Below are positions 8,351 to 14,384 of a stretch of DNA of 30,743 nucleotides, piece by piece. Location of the stretch: assembly GCA_900549485.1 (NCBI GenBank), contig UROG01000036.1:1-30743 (forward strand). The letters run 5' to 3'. This DNA comes from an uncultured Eubacteriales bacterium (GTDB lineage Bacteria > Bacillota > Clostridia > Oscillospirales > Oscillospiraceae). A program made the position numbers and the translations under genes. How positions within the stretch are numbered: position 1 is the first letter of the stretch; every line of letters starts with the position of its first letter. The notes under the pieces were generated by a model. The model had not been told where the DNA came from. It did no database searches and saw only the letters and a list, made by a program, of their open reading frames with translations.

Positions 8351-8545
8351 TTATACTGCCGCGCCGTTTCCCGCGTCAAGCGCCGGAATTTTCCGGTTTA
8401 CGGATACCTCGTTTTCGCTTATACGGCGCTTGTAGTAGTCGGACAAAGCCCGCCCTGCGCATTTTTCCGCCGCCGCTCTGTCGGAAAAGCACACGTCGTG
8501 GATGTTTACGGTCACGTTGCCGGAAGAGAAGGTTTTTGCTATCAT
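8351..8545 (-). CDS. Small protein paired with the serine recombinase
   Basis: A 64-aa protein starting MIAKTFSSGNVTVNIHD. The second of two close ATGs is chosen: AAAGGAG lies 8 bases before it but only 2 bases before the first ATG at 8551. It resembles, from memory, small uncharacterised proteins found just upstream of recombinases in Clostridia; this needs a search. It has no transmembrane segment, cysteine motif or obvious DNA-binding motif. The middle (AAEKCAGRALSDYYKRR) may be helical. It lies 23 bases upstream of the recombinase on the same strand. A role as recombination accessory or directionality factor is conjecture. Confidence 0.6.
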   Translation of the reverse strand: MIAKTFSSGNVTVNIHDVCFSDRAAAEKCAGRALSDYYKRRISENEVSVNRKIPALDAGNGAAV

Positions 8546-8624
8546 TGTCATTACTCCTTTTGCCGGTAGTATTCCCGTTTTTGGCTCCTTCTATGATTTT
8601 TCGGATTTTCCTGAGGCTCGCGGG

Positions 8625-8657
8625 AAAAAATAAAAAACGGAAGAAACACCGTTTCCG
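8625..8657 (-). terminator. Terminator of the PrsW-like gene
   Basis: On the minus strand AAACGG, an 8-base loop, then CCGTTT, followed directly by a T-rich run (TTTATTTTTT). It is 35 bases past the end of the protease gene at 8692. Confidence 0.6.
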
Positions 8658-8691
8658 GAGCCTCTTCCGCCATGCCGTGAAATGCCGCCCG

Positions 8692-9408
8692 TTACAGGGA
8701 GTACCAATGCTTCGCGTCAATGTAGCGGTCCTCTTTTGAAAGCTTGTTCGTAAGTCTGACGCCGAGGAAAAAGATCGCGCCTATGAAGGCGAGGAAAGCG
8801 CCCGCGTTTATATATTCCGTTGATGCGATAAAGTCGTACATCCCGTGCAGCAGTGCGGGGATGAGCACGCTCAGCCGCAGATTTTTCCGGCTCCTTACGG
8901 GGCAGCCGTAATTCGCACAGCGCTTCGCCAGACCGTAAAACGCGCCCATGAACACGCCGAAGCATCCGTGTCCCGGCACGGACAGCAAAGCCCTTGCAAC
9001 CGCCACGCCGAACCCGTAGCGCAGCACATAAAGAATGTTCTCCAGCAGAGCAAAGCCGAGGGAGACGAAAACCGCGTACACAACGCCGTCGAATTGACAG
9101 TTGAATTCAGGCGAGTGCCAGCTTGCTCTCCGGAGAAAACAGAATTTTACGCTCTCCTCAACAACGGCGATCACGATAAAATTTACCGTAAACGCATAGA
9201 GAAAGCCGTCATGAGGGAACAGCGCCTGCGCGGCGGCGGAACCGGCCGCTTCAAGAAGGATCGCGGGGACGGTCGAGATAACGCCGCAGAGCGCAAGCGA
9301 GCGCAGAAGCGCGGGAGACTCCTTTTCAAGCTTGTCCTTTTTGCAGATATACGCCATGAGCGCGGCAGCGGGGAGAACGGCAAAGACGATAAGAAAAAGA
9401 TCAGACAC
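8692..9408 (-). CDS. prsW: PrsW-family intramembrane metalloprotease
   Basis: Polytopic membrane protein of 238 aa. It carries the PrsW motifs: EESVK (E84, E85), FALLENILY (E123), PGHGCFG (H147) and LLHGMYDF (H188, D192). These supply the putative zinc-binding and catalytic residues in the membrane. About seven hydrophobic segments can be seen. In Bacillus subtilis, PrsW makes the first cut of the anti-sigma factor RsiW; the target here is unknown and no sigma/anti-sigma pair is in the window. The start is GTG with AAAGGAG 8 bases upstream. It is transcribed alone, away from the SUF operon, and ends at a terminator. Confidence 0.9.
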   Translation of the reverse strand: MSDLFLIVFAVLPAAALMAYICKKDKLEKESPALLRSLALCGVISTVPAILLEAAGSAAAQALFPHDGFLYAFTVNFIVIAVVEESVKFCFLRRASWHSPEFNCQFDGVVYAVFVSLGFALLENILYVLRYGFGVAVARALLSVPGHGCFGVFMGAFYGLAKRCANYGCPVRSRKNLRLSVLIPALLHGMYDFIASTEYINAGAFLAFIGAIFFLGVRLTNKLSKEDRYIDAKHWYSL

Positions 9409-9460
9409 GGCAAAAACTCCTTTTTATAGGCTGTATGCATGAAAAAAGCGCGTAAAGCAG

Positions 9461-9488
9461 TTGCGATAAATCAGAAATGTGATATAAT
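9461..9488 (+). promoter_or_regulatory. Promoter of the SUF operon
   Basis: TTGCGA (9461-9466), 16-base spacer, TATAAT (9483-9488), about 34 bases upstream of the sufC start. No operator repeat is evident. Confidence 0.7.
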
Positions 9489-9522
9489 CACACGGTAGAA
9501 TTCATTCGGAAGGAAAGAAACT

Positions 9523-10266
9523 ATGCTTGAACTTAAAAACGTATCCTTTGGCGTGGAAACCGAGGACAGCGAGAAAGAGATAATAAAAGATGTGAGCTTC
9601 AAGGTAGATGACGACAGGTTTGTTGTCATTACGGGACCTAACGGCGGCGGAAAATCTACCCTTGCCCGCCTTATAATGGGCATCGAAAAGCCTACCACCG
9701 GCAGAATAATATTTGACGGCAGGGACGTCACCGACATGAGCATAACCGAGCGCGCAAACGCCGGTATAAGCTTTGCATTGCAGCAGCCTGTGCGCTTCAA
9801 GGGTATCCGTGTTGTCGATCTGCTCCGCCTTGCCGCGAAGAAGGAGCTGACCGTCGGCGAGGCGTGCGAATATCTCTCGGCTGTCGGTCTGTGCGCAAGG
9901 GATTATATAGACCGCGAGGTCAACGCAAGTCTTTCCGGCGGCGAGGTCAAGCGCATTGAGATCGCTACGGTGCTTGCGCGAGGGACAAAGCTGTCCGTTT
10001 TTGATGAGCCTGAGGCGGGGATAGACCTTTGGAGCTTCCAGAGCCTTATTCAGGTTTTTGAAAATATGCGCAGCCGCACACACGGCTCCATTCTTATTAT
10101 CTCCCATCAGGAGCGAATACTCAACATTGCCGATGAAATAATTGTCATAGCCGACGGACAGGTCAAGCAGACCGGCAGCAAGGATGAGCTTTTGCCGGAG
10201 CTGCTCAAGACCACCGTACCCGTGACGTGCAACAGAGTGCTTGAGGGAGGAAGAGCCGATGCTTAA
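9523..10266 (+). CDS. sufC: SufC-like Fe-S assembly ATPase
   Basis: ABC-type ATPase that drives Fe-S cluster assembly on a SufB/D scaffold. Walker A GPNGGGKST is at residues 38-46. The Q-loop is at about 87 (FALQQPVRFKG). The ABC signature LSGGE is at 137-141, and Walker B with the D-loop, LSVFDEPEAGID, at 157-168. The switch histidine is in IISHQ. At 247 aa it has the usual length and no membrane segment. The last 8 bases overlap the SufB-like gene, and nothing else of a SUF system (sufS, sufU, sufE, sufD) follows. This matches the minimal SufC+SufB layout (also called SMS) found in strict anaerobes and archaea. Confidence 0.93.
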   Translation: MLELKNVSFGVETEDSEKEIIKDVSFKVDDDRFVVITGPNGGGKSTLARLIMGIEKPTTGRIIFDGRDVTDMSITERANAGISFALQQPVRFKGIRVVDLLRLAAKKELTVGEACEYLSAVGLCARDYIDREVNASLSGGEVKRIEIATVLARGTKLSVFDEPEAGIDLWSFQSLIQVFENMRSRTHGSILIISHQERILNIADEIIVIADGQVKQTGSKDELLPELLKTTVPVTCNRVLEGGRADA

Positions 10267-11179
10267 CGATATACAGAAACGGATACTTGCCGAGATAGCC
10301 GATCTGCACAAGGTTCCGACGGGGGCTTATAATATCCGGGCAAACGGCGAATCTGCGGGCAGAAATTCAACCGCCAATATAGAGATAACCACAAAAACCG
10401 ACGTGTCGGGCATCAACATCCGCATAAAGGACGGCACCGTCAACGAAAGCGTCCATATCCCCGTGGTAGTGAGCGAAACTGGACTTAAAGAGACAGTCTA
10501 TAACGATTTTTATGTCGGCGATAACTGCGATGTTGTCATCGTCGCAGGCTGCGGCATACACAACTGCGGGAATCAGGATTCCGAACACGACGGTGTGCAT
10601 AGATTTTACATTGGCCGCGGCTCAAAAGTCAAGTATGTTGAAAAGCACTACGGCGAGGGCGAAGGAACCGGTAAGCGTATCCTGAACCCCGGCACCGAAG
10701 TCTCCTTGGGCGAGGGCAGCTTCATGGAAATGGAAATGGTGCAGATAAAGGGCGTTGATTCCACTGTGCGCACGACCAAGGCCGACCTTGCCGCGGGCGC
10801 AAAGCTTGTCGTGCGCGAGCGCCTGATGACGCACGGAGTGCAGATGGCGGACAGCAGCTATATTATTGAGCTGAACGGCGCCAACAGCAGCGCGGATGTG
10901 GTTTCAAGATCGGTAGCAAGGGAAAATTCCACCCAGCGCTACTGCTCACGTATAGTGGGCAATGCCGCCTGCTCCGGACATACGGAGTGCGACGCGATCA
11001 TCATGGACAATGCAAGGGTGCTTGCCGTGCCGGAGCTTGAGGCGAACAACATAGACGCCGCGCTTATCCATGAAGCGGCGATAGGTAAGATCGCCGGTGA
11101 TCAGCTCATAAAGCTCATGACTCTCGGCCTTACCGAGCAGGAAGCGGAAGAGCAGATAGTCAACGGATTTTTGAAATAA
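10259..11179 (+). CDS. sufB: SufB/SufD-family scaffold protein
   Basis: A 306-aa SufB/D-family beta-helix scaffold for Fe-S clusters. The C-terminal core is well conserved: ECDAIIMDNARVLAVPELE, then ALIHEAAIGKIAGDQLIKLM and LTEQEAEEQIVNGF. The cysteine in ECDAI and the histidine in IHEAAIGK fall where the catalytic Cys and His of SufB/SufD sit. The N-terminal half has additional cysteines in AGCGIHNCGNQDSEHDG. The start is set at 10259 because GGAGG is 8 bases upstream; an in-frame TTG at 10241 is less likely. It overlaps sufC by 8 bases. It is much shorter than canonical SufB (about 470 aa), as expected for the minimal system. Confidence 0.9.
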   Translation: MLNDIQKRILAEIADLHKVPTGAYNIRANGESAGRNSTANIEITTKTDVSGINIRIKDGTVNESVHIPVVVSETGLKETVYNDFYVGDNCDVVIVAGCGIHNCGNQDSEHDGVHRFYIGRGSKVKYVEKHYGEGEGTGKRILNPGTEVSLGEGSFMEMEMVQIKGVDSTVRTTKADLAAGAKLVVRERLMTHGVQMADSSYIIELNGANSSADVVSRSVARENSTQRYCSRIVGNAACSGHTECDAIIMDNARVLAVPELEANNIDAALIHEAAIGKIAGDQLIKLMTLGLTEQEAEEQIVNGFLK

Positions 11180-11194
11180 TAGCATAGAAGCATC

Positions 11195-11224
11195 AAGGAG
11201 CCGTGCTTGCAGCACGGCTCCTTT
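11195..11224 (+). terminator. Terminator of the SUF operon
   Basis: AAGGAGCCGTGC (11195-11206), loop TTGCA, GCACGGCTCCTT (11212-11223): a 12-bp perfect GC-rich stem 15 bases after the sufB stop. The U tract is short. Confidence 0.85.
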
Positions 11225-11267
11225 GACAAAAAGGCTGCACTGCGCCCGGTGACAGTCTGTATTAGGC

Positions 11268-11352
11268 GTTCGAATGTGCGGAATCGAAAAAAGAAGCTCA
11301 CCTTGCGGCAAGAGGCTTTCTTTCTATGCTCCAGCAGGGATTCGAACCCTGG
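11268..11352 (-). repeat. Degenerate second copy of the tRNA-Lys end plus terminator
   Basis: A near copy of 11422-11511. On the minus strand it holds the last 26 bases of tRNA-Lys, the TAGAAAGAAA spacer, a decayed version of the GCAA-loop terminator (three bases unpaired in one arm), the poly-T, and CGATTCCGCACATTCGAAC. The copies diverge outside these borders. Such 3'-end duplication is what a tRNA-targeting integrative element leaves behind; an unequal crossover is the alternative. Confidence 0.75.
11327..11352 (-). pseudogene. tRNA-Lys 3' fragment
   Basis: 26 bases identical to the T-arm and 3' acceptor strand of the intact tRNA-Lys at 11486-11558. Upstream of it (11353-11420, minus strand) no D-arm or 5' acceptor strand is found, only unrelated hairpin-forming sequence, so it cannot fold as a tRNA. 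Confidence 0.75.
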
Positions 11353-11371
11353 GTATCAGCCGTAAACGGCT

Positions 11372-11412
11372 GACTGCCTCCGGCGGATTGAAAAATTTGC
11401 TTCGCAAATTAG
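11372..11412. repeat. Spacer with small palindromes between the duplicated tRNA ends
   Basis: The stretch between the two copies contains GCCTCCGGCGG and a short perfect palindrome AATTTGC/GCAAATT with a TTC loop (about 11394-11410). It has no coding potential. It may be an intergenic repeat of this genome; a genome-wide search would show that. Confidence 0.4.
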
Positions 11413-11421
11413 GTGTCCAGT

Positions 11422-11511
11422 GTTCGAATGTGCGGAATCGAAAAAAGAAGAACCTCTCACCTTGCGGTAAGAGGTTTTCTTTCTATGCTCCAGCAGGGAT
11501 TCGAACCCTGG
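11422..11511 (-). repeat. Intact copy of the tRNA-Lys end plus terminator
   Basis: The functional member of the duplicated pair. It carries the tRNA-Lys 3' end (11486-11511), the array terminator (11441-11476) and the shared border CGATTCCGCACATTCGAAC. Confidence 0.75.
11441..11476 (-). terminator. Terminator of the tRNA array
   Basis: Minus strand: AACCTCTTACC, tetraloop GCAA, GGTGAGAGGTT, then CTTCTTTTTTC. This is an 11-bp stem with one G-U pair, 10 bases after the tRNA-Lys 3' end. Confidence 0.9.
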
Positions 11512-11558
11512 ACACCCGCCTTAAAAGGGCGGTGCTCTACCTGCTGAGCTACTGGGGC
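11486..11558 (-). tRNA. tRNA-Lys (anticodon TTT)
   Basis: The 73-nt cloverleaf begins GCCCCAGTAGCTCAGCAGG. The anticodon loop CTTTTAA gives UUU, and the T-arm is CAGGG-TTCGAAT-CCCTG. CCA is not encoded. The acceptor stem has one mismatch: C3 faces A70 (GCCCCAG against CTGGAGC). It is the last tRNA of the array, and its 3' end is duplicated 159 bases further on. Confidence 0.93.
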
Positions 11559-11566
11559 GCATATAG

Positions 11567-11637
11567 CTGGGATGGCGGGACTCGAACCCACTATATCGGA
11601 GTCAAAGTCCGGTGTGTTACCATTACACTACATCCCA
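11567..11637 (-). tRNA. tRNA-Gln (anticodon TTG)
   Basis: 71-nt cloverleaf with acceptor TGGGATG/CATCCCA, D-arm TAGTGTAATGGTAACAC and anticodon loop CTTTGAC (UUG). T-arm GTGGG-TTCGAGT-CCCGC. Discriminator G; CCA not encoded. Confidence 0.93.
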
Positions 11638-11692
11638 ATATCATGGCAATACAATCTTAATCAAAACCGGATAGAACCAACAAAAAGAAAAG

Positions 11693-11766
11693 GGTGGGAT
11701 ATGGGGCTCGAACCCACGACACCCGGAACCACAATCCGGTGCTCTGCCAACTGAGCTAATCCCACC
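11693..11766 (-). tRNA. tRNA-His (anticodon GTG)
   Basis: Acceptor GTGGGAT/ATCCCAC with the extra G at -1 opposite discriminator C73, the identity element for histidine. The anticodon loop TTGTGGT gives GUG. CCA not encoded. Confidence 0.93.
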
Positions 11767-11816
11767 ATATGGGGTATTGCGTAATCTATGTCAAATCCTT
11801 ACGGATGAATTTTCAG

Positions 11817-11890
11817 CACGGCAAGAGGGATTCGAACCCCCGACCTACTGCTTAGAAGGCAGTTGCTCTATCCTGCTGAGCTATTGCCGC
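11817..11890 (-). tRNA. tRNA-Arg (anticodon TCT)
   Basis: Acceptor GCGGCAA/TTGCCGT with a G-U closing pair, D-arm TAGCTCAGCAGGATAGAGCA, anticodon loop CTTCTAA (UCU). T-arm CGGGG-TTCGAAT-CCCTC has one mismatch-like end. Discriminator G; CCA not encoded. Confidence 0.92.
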
Positions 11891-11916
11891 ATATTCAACT
11901 GAGCAACTGAAATATT

Positions 11917-11990
11917 TGGAGCGGGTGATGGGAATCGAACCCACGTATCCAGCTTGGAAGGCTGGTGTTCTACCATTGAACTACACCCGC
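11917..11990 (-). tRNA. tRNA-Gly (anticodon TCC)
   Basis: Acceptor GCGGGTG/CACCCGC, anticodon loop CTTCCAA (UCC), T-arm GTGGG-TTCGATT-CCCAT. Discriminator T is followed by an encoded CCA, the only one in this array. It is the first tRNA after the promoter. Confidence 0.93.
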
Positions 11991-12017
11991 ACGGTCATTC
12001 CCTAATCCAGCTTAGAG

Positions 12018-12046
12018 ATGATACCATAACAAATACCGCCTGTCAA
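12018..12046 (-). promoter_or_regulatory. Promoter of the tRNA array
   Basis: Minus strand TTGACA (12041-12046), exactly 17 bases, TATCAT (12018-12023), 28 bases before tRNA-Gly. It is close to full consensus, as expected for stable RNA. Confidence 0.88.
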
Positions 12047-12077
12047 GCCTTTTTTCTAAAATGACCCGAAAATGCAG

Positions 12078-12139
12078 TGTCAAAGAAGCTTGTGCCTTTG
12101 ACAGCACGGGAGTGCGCGAAAGACGCGCACTCCCGTGCT
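12078..12139 (-). terminator. Tandem hairpins ending pyrR-uraA
   Basis: Two adjoining perfect hairpins lie past the uraA stop. Nearest the gene is a 16-bp stem, AGCACGGGAGTGCGCG (12103-12118) with its complement at 12124-12139 and a 5-base loop. Then comes an 8-bp stem, TGTCAAAG (12078-12085) with CTTTGACA (12096-12103). They share base 12103. Neither has a strong U tract. They also shield the tRNA promoter. Confidence 0.7.
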
Positions 12140-12155
12140 GATATATCAGAGGGCC

Positions 12156-13475
12156 TTACTGCTCGTCCTTTTCCTTGGAAAGCATCACGTTGGTGAGTAT
12201 GCCGAGGATGAGAGCGCAGGCAACGGTGCGTATTTCGACTGCACCGAAGGAGACCGTCATGCCGCCGACGCCGACGATGAAGATAACGGACGCGGTGAAG
12301 AGGTTGCGGTTCTTGTTAAGATCGACATGCTGGAACATCTTAAGACCGGAGGCGGAGATGAATCCATAGAGAGCGATGCACACACCGCCCATTACGCAGG
12401 AGGGTATAGTCTCAAGGAAAGCGACCAGCGGAGTGATCAGCGAGAAGATGATGCAGGCACAGGCCGCGCCCCAGATGGAGACGGTGGAGGCGTTTCTGGT
12501 GATCGCAACGCAGGCGATAGATTCGCCGTAGGTGGTGTTGGGGCAGCCGCCGAAGAGGGTGCCGATGACGGAACCGATGCCGTCGCCCAGAAGTGTGCGG
12601 GTAAGGCCGGGCTCCTCAAGAAGATTGACGCCGATAATGGCGGAAAGGTTTTCATGGTCCGCAAGGTGCTCTGCGAAGACGACGAACGCGACAGGAACGT
12701 ATGCCACAAACACAGTCAGTATATACGCCGCGTCAACGCCGGACCAATCGGCGCCGAGGAAGGTGAAATCGGGCAGAGCGATGAAGGAGCTCATGTTGAG
12801 CAGGGCGGAGTAGTCGATGACCGTGAGGGCGGGGTTGCCCGTGGCATTGCCGATGAGCGCGAAAACGGTGGCGGTGAGGTAGCCTGCAAGGATGCCGATT
12901 ATGAAGGGGATGAGCTTGAGCATCTTGCTGCCGTAGGTCGAGACGGCCATTGTGACCGCAAGCGCGACAAGACCGCAGATGAGCGCAACATAGGTGCTTC
13001 CGCCCTCAACGCTGGACTTCATAAGATCGCCGATCGCATTGCCTGCAAGAGACAGACCGATGATCGCAACCGTTGGTCCGATGACCACGGGGGGCATGAG
13101 CTTGGAGATCCACTTGACGCCGCAGAACTTGACGATTACCGCAATTATGATATAGACAAGACCCGCGAATGCTGCGCCGATTATAAGACCGGCATAGCCG
13201 ACGGAAACGGAGGCCGCACCGCCGAACGCGGAGAACATGGAGCCGATGAAAGCGAAGGAGGAGCCGAGGAACACGGGGCTGCTGCTTTTGGTGAAAAGAA
13301 GATACACAAAAGTGCCGACGCCGGCGCCGAACAGCGCGGCGGAGGGGGTCAGACCGTTGCCTACGATCGCGGGGACGGCAATGGTCGCCGCCATGATAGC
13401 GAGCAGCTGCTGCAATGCAAACAGGACGAGCTGACCGAGCTTGGGCTTGTCTTTGATTCCGTATACCAGATTCAT
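12156..13475 (-). CDS. uraA: Uracil permease (NCS2 family)
   Basis: Proton-coupled uracil uptake carrier, an integral membrane protein of 439 aa with about 12-14 hydrophobic segments. Family marks are LFALQQLLAIMAATIAVP near the N-terminus and FLGSSFAFIGS in segment 3. MPPVVIGPTVAIIGLSLA follows, with the substrate-site region VAYVPVAFVVFAEHLADHEN and GCPNTTYGESIACVAITRNAS. It sits 88 bases downstream of pyrR on the same strand, the classical pyrR-pyrP arrangement, so it is probably co-regulated by the PyrR attenuator. The gap holds an 8-bp stem-loop (CAGCCGTCGGCTG core) and a ribosome site GAGAGG. Confidence 0.95.
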   Translation of the reverse strand: MNLVYGIKDKPKLGQLVLFALQQLLAIMAATIAVPAIVGNGLTPSAALFGAGVGTFVYLLFTKSSSPVFLGSSFAFIGSMFSAFGGAASVSVGYAGLIIGAAFAGLVYIIIAVIVKFCGVKWISKLMPPVVIGPTVAIIGLSLAGNAIGDLMKSSVEGGSTYVALICGLVALAVTMAVSTYGSKMLKLIPFIIGILAGYLTATVFALIGNATGNPALTVIDYSALLNMSSFIALPDFTFLGADWSGVDAAYILTVFVAYVPVAFVVFAEHLADHENLSAIIGVNLLEEPGLTRTLLGDGIGSVIGTLFGGCPNTTYGESIACVAITRNASTVSIWGAACACIIFSLITPLVAFLETIPSCVMGGVCIALYGFISASGLKMFQHVDLNKNRNLFTASVIFIVGVGGMTVSFGAVEIRTVACALILGILTNVMLSKEKDEQ

Positions 13476-13563
13476 TCAATTTACCTCTCTCTGTAAGTAT
13501 TTAATTGATTTATGGCAACAGCCGACGGCTGATTGTCAACGTTGGTCAGAAGCGCGCTTGTCT

Positions 13564-14106
13564 TTACTTTTCCAGCTCCATGAGATAGACGGCGGTGCTG
13601 TTGTCATACTCCGGCAGACAGACTTCTATAAGCTCGTTTCTGGAGGTGGGGACGTTCTTCCCGACATAATCGGCTCTGATAGGCAGTTCCCTGTGCCCCC
13701 TGTCGATGAGCGCGGCAAACTGTATCGTGCGCGGACGACCGCAGGAAAACACCGCTTCTATCGCGGCTCTCGCGGTGCGTCCGGTGAAAAGCACATCGTC
13801 GCACAGTACGACGTCGCGCCCGGTCACGTCAAAGGGCAGCTCGCTCCTGCGGACTTTGGGGTCGTCCCAGACCACGGTGAGGTCGTCCCGGTAAAAGCCT
13901 ATGTCAATACTGCCGACGGGGACGCGCACACCCTCGATTTTCTCAATATTCGCGCATATCCGTTCGGCAAGCGGCTCTCCGCGCCTGCGTATCCCGATGA
14001 GCACGACATTTTCAACGCCCTTGTTCTTCTCGGCAATTTCGTGAGAGATACGCATGAGCGCACGGTTCATCGCCGCTTCATCCATAAGCTGAGATTTGAG
14101 CTTCAT
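13564..14106 (-). CDS. pyrR: PyrR, pyrimidine attenuation regulator
   Basis: A 180-aa phosphoribosyltransferase-fold protein that binds pyr mRNA in response to UMP/UTP and has uracil phosphoribosyltransferase activity. The N-terminus has DEAAMNRALMRISHEIAEKN, followed by GIRRRGEPLAERI. The PRPP loop is VVLCDDVLFTGRTARAA (near 95-111). RTIQFAALIDRGHRELPIRADYVGKN matches the RNA-binding surface region. Start ATG with AGGAGG. It is the first gene of pyrR-uraA, preceded by a 141-nt leader with its own PyrR target and terminator, so it is autoregulated. Confidence 0.97.
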   Translation of the reverse strand: MKLKSQLMDEAAMNRALMRISHEIAEKNKGVENVVLIGIRRRGEPLAERICANIEKIEGVRVPVGSIDIGFYRDDLTVVWDDPKVRRSELPFDVTGRDVVLCDDVLFTGRTARAAIEAVFSCGRPRTIQFAALIDRGHRELPIRADYVGKNVPTSRNELIEVCLPEYDNSTAVYLMELEK

Positions 14107-14129
14107 CTGCGTCCTCCTGTCTGCATAAA

Positions 14130-14226
14130 CAAAAAATGCCTTACCTTTTTCGGCAAGACACGACAGCGCACACCCGCAGCAAACGGGCGTGAATATATGA
14201 TCGATCTTGCCGGCATCTCTGTACCG
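14130..14226 (-). promoter_or_regulatory. PyrR attenuator (three competing RNA structures)
   Basis: Minus strand, 5' to 3'. A PyrR-type loop CGGTA-CAGAGA-TGCCG (14226-14211) has the CNGNGA hexaloop. Next, CGGCAAGA (to about 14205) can pair with TCTTGCCG (14158-14151) as antiterminator. The terminator is CTTGCC-GAAAAA-GGTAAG (14157-14140), then GCATTTTTT. The PyrR loop and the antiterminator share bases, and the antiterminator and the terminator share the CTTGCC arm. This gives the standard attenuation switch: PyrR bound gives termination. Confidence 0.8.
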
Positions 14227-14253
14227 CGCTTAAAAATCTTTTTTCCGACAGCT

Positions 14254-14281
14254 ATTATACCATCAATGTCCGCAAACGCAA
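14254..14281 (-). promoter_or_regulatory. Promoter of pyrR-uraA
   Basis: Minus strand TTGCGT (14276-14281), 16 bases, TATAAT (14254-14259). It places the transcript start about 140 bases before pyrR, ahead of the attenuator. Confidence 0.7.
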
Positions 14282-14384
14282 GAGCAATATTTCACTTCTG
14301 CGACTTTGACAGTTGTGTACAAACCCGGGCGGCACTTTTTGTGCATTATTACCCGGATTTGAAAAGTGAATTTCCTGTGGGATA

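Noticed and set aside
11274..11660. Open frame reading APAGIRTLDTRLKR-like peptides
   Set aside because: A well-known artefact of translating antisense tRNA genes; the region is tRNA-Lys, its duplicated end and tRNA-Gln.
12135..13496. Long plus-strand open frame of 453 aa opposite uraA
   Set aside because: It is a mirror frame of a clear uracil permease. The composition is repetitive Gly/Asp/Glu/Ala, and the frame runs through the terminator hairpin with no ribosome site.
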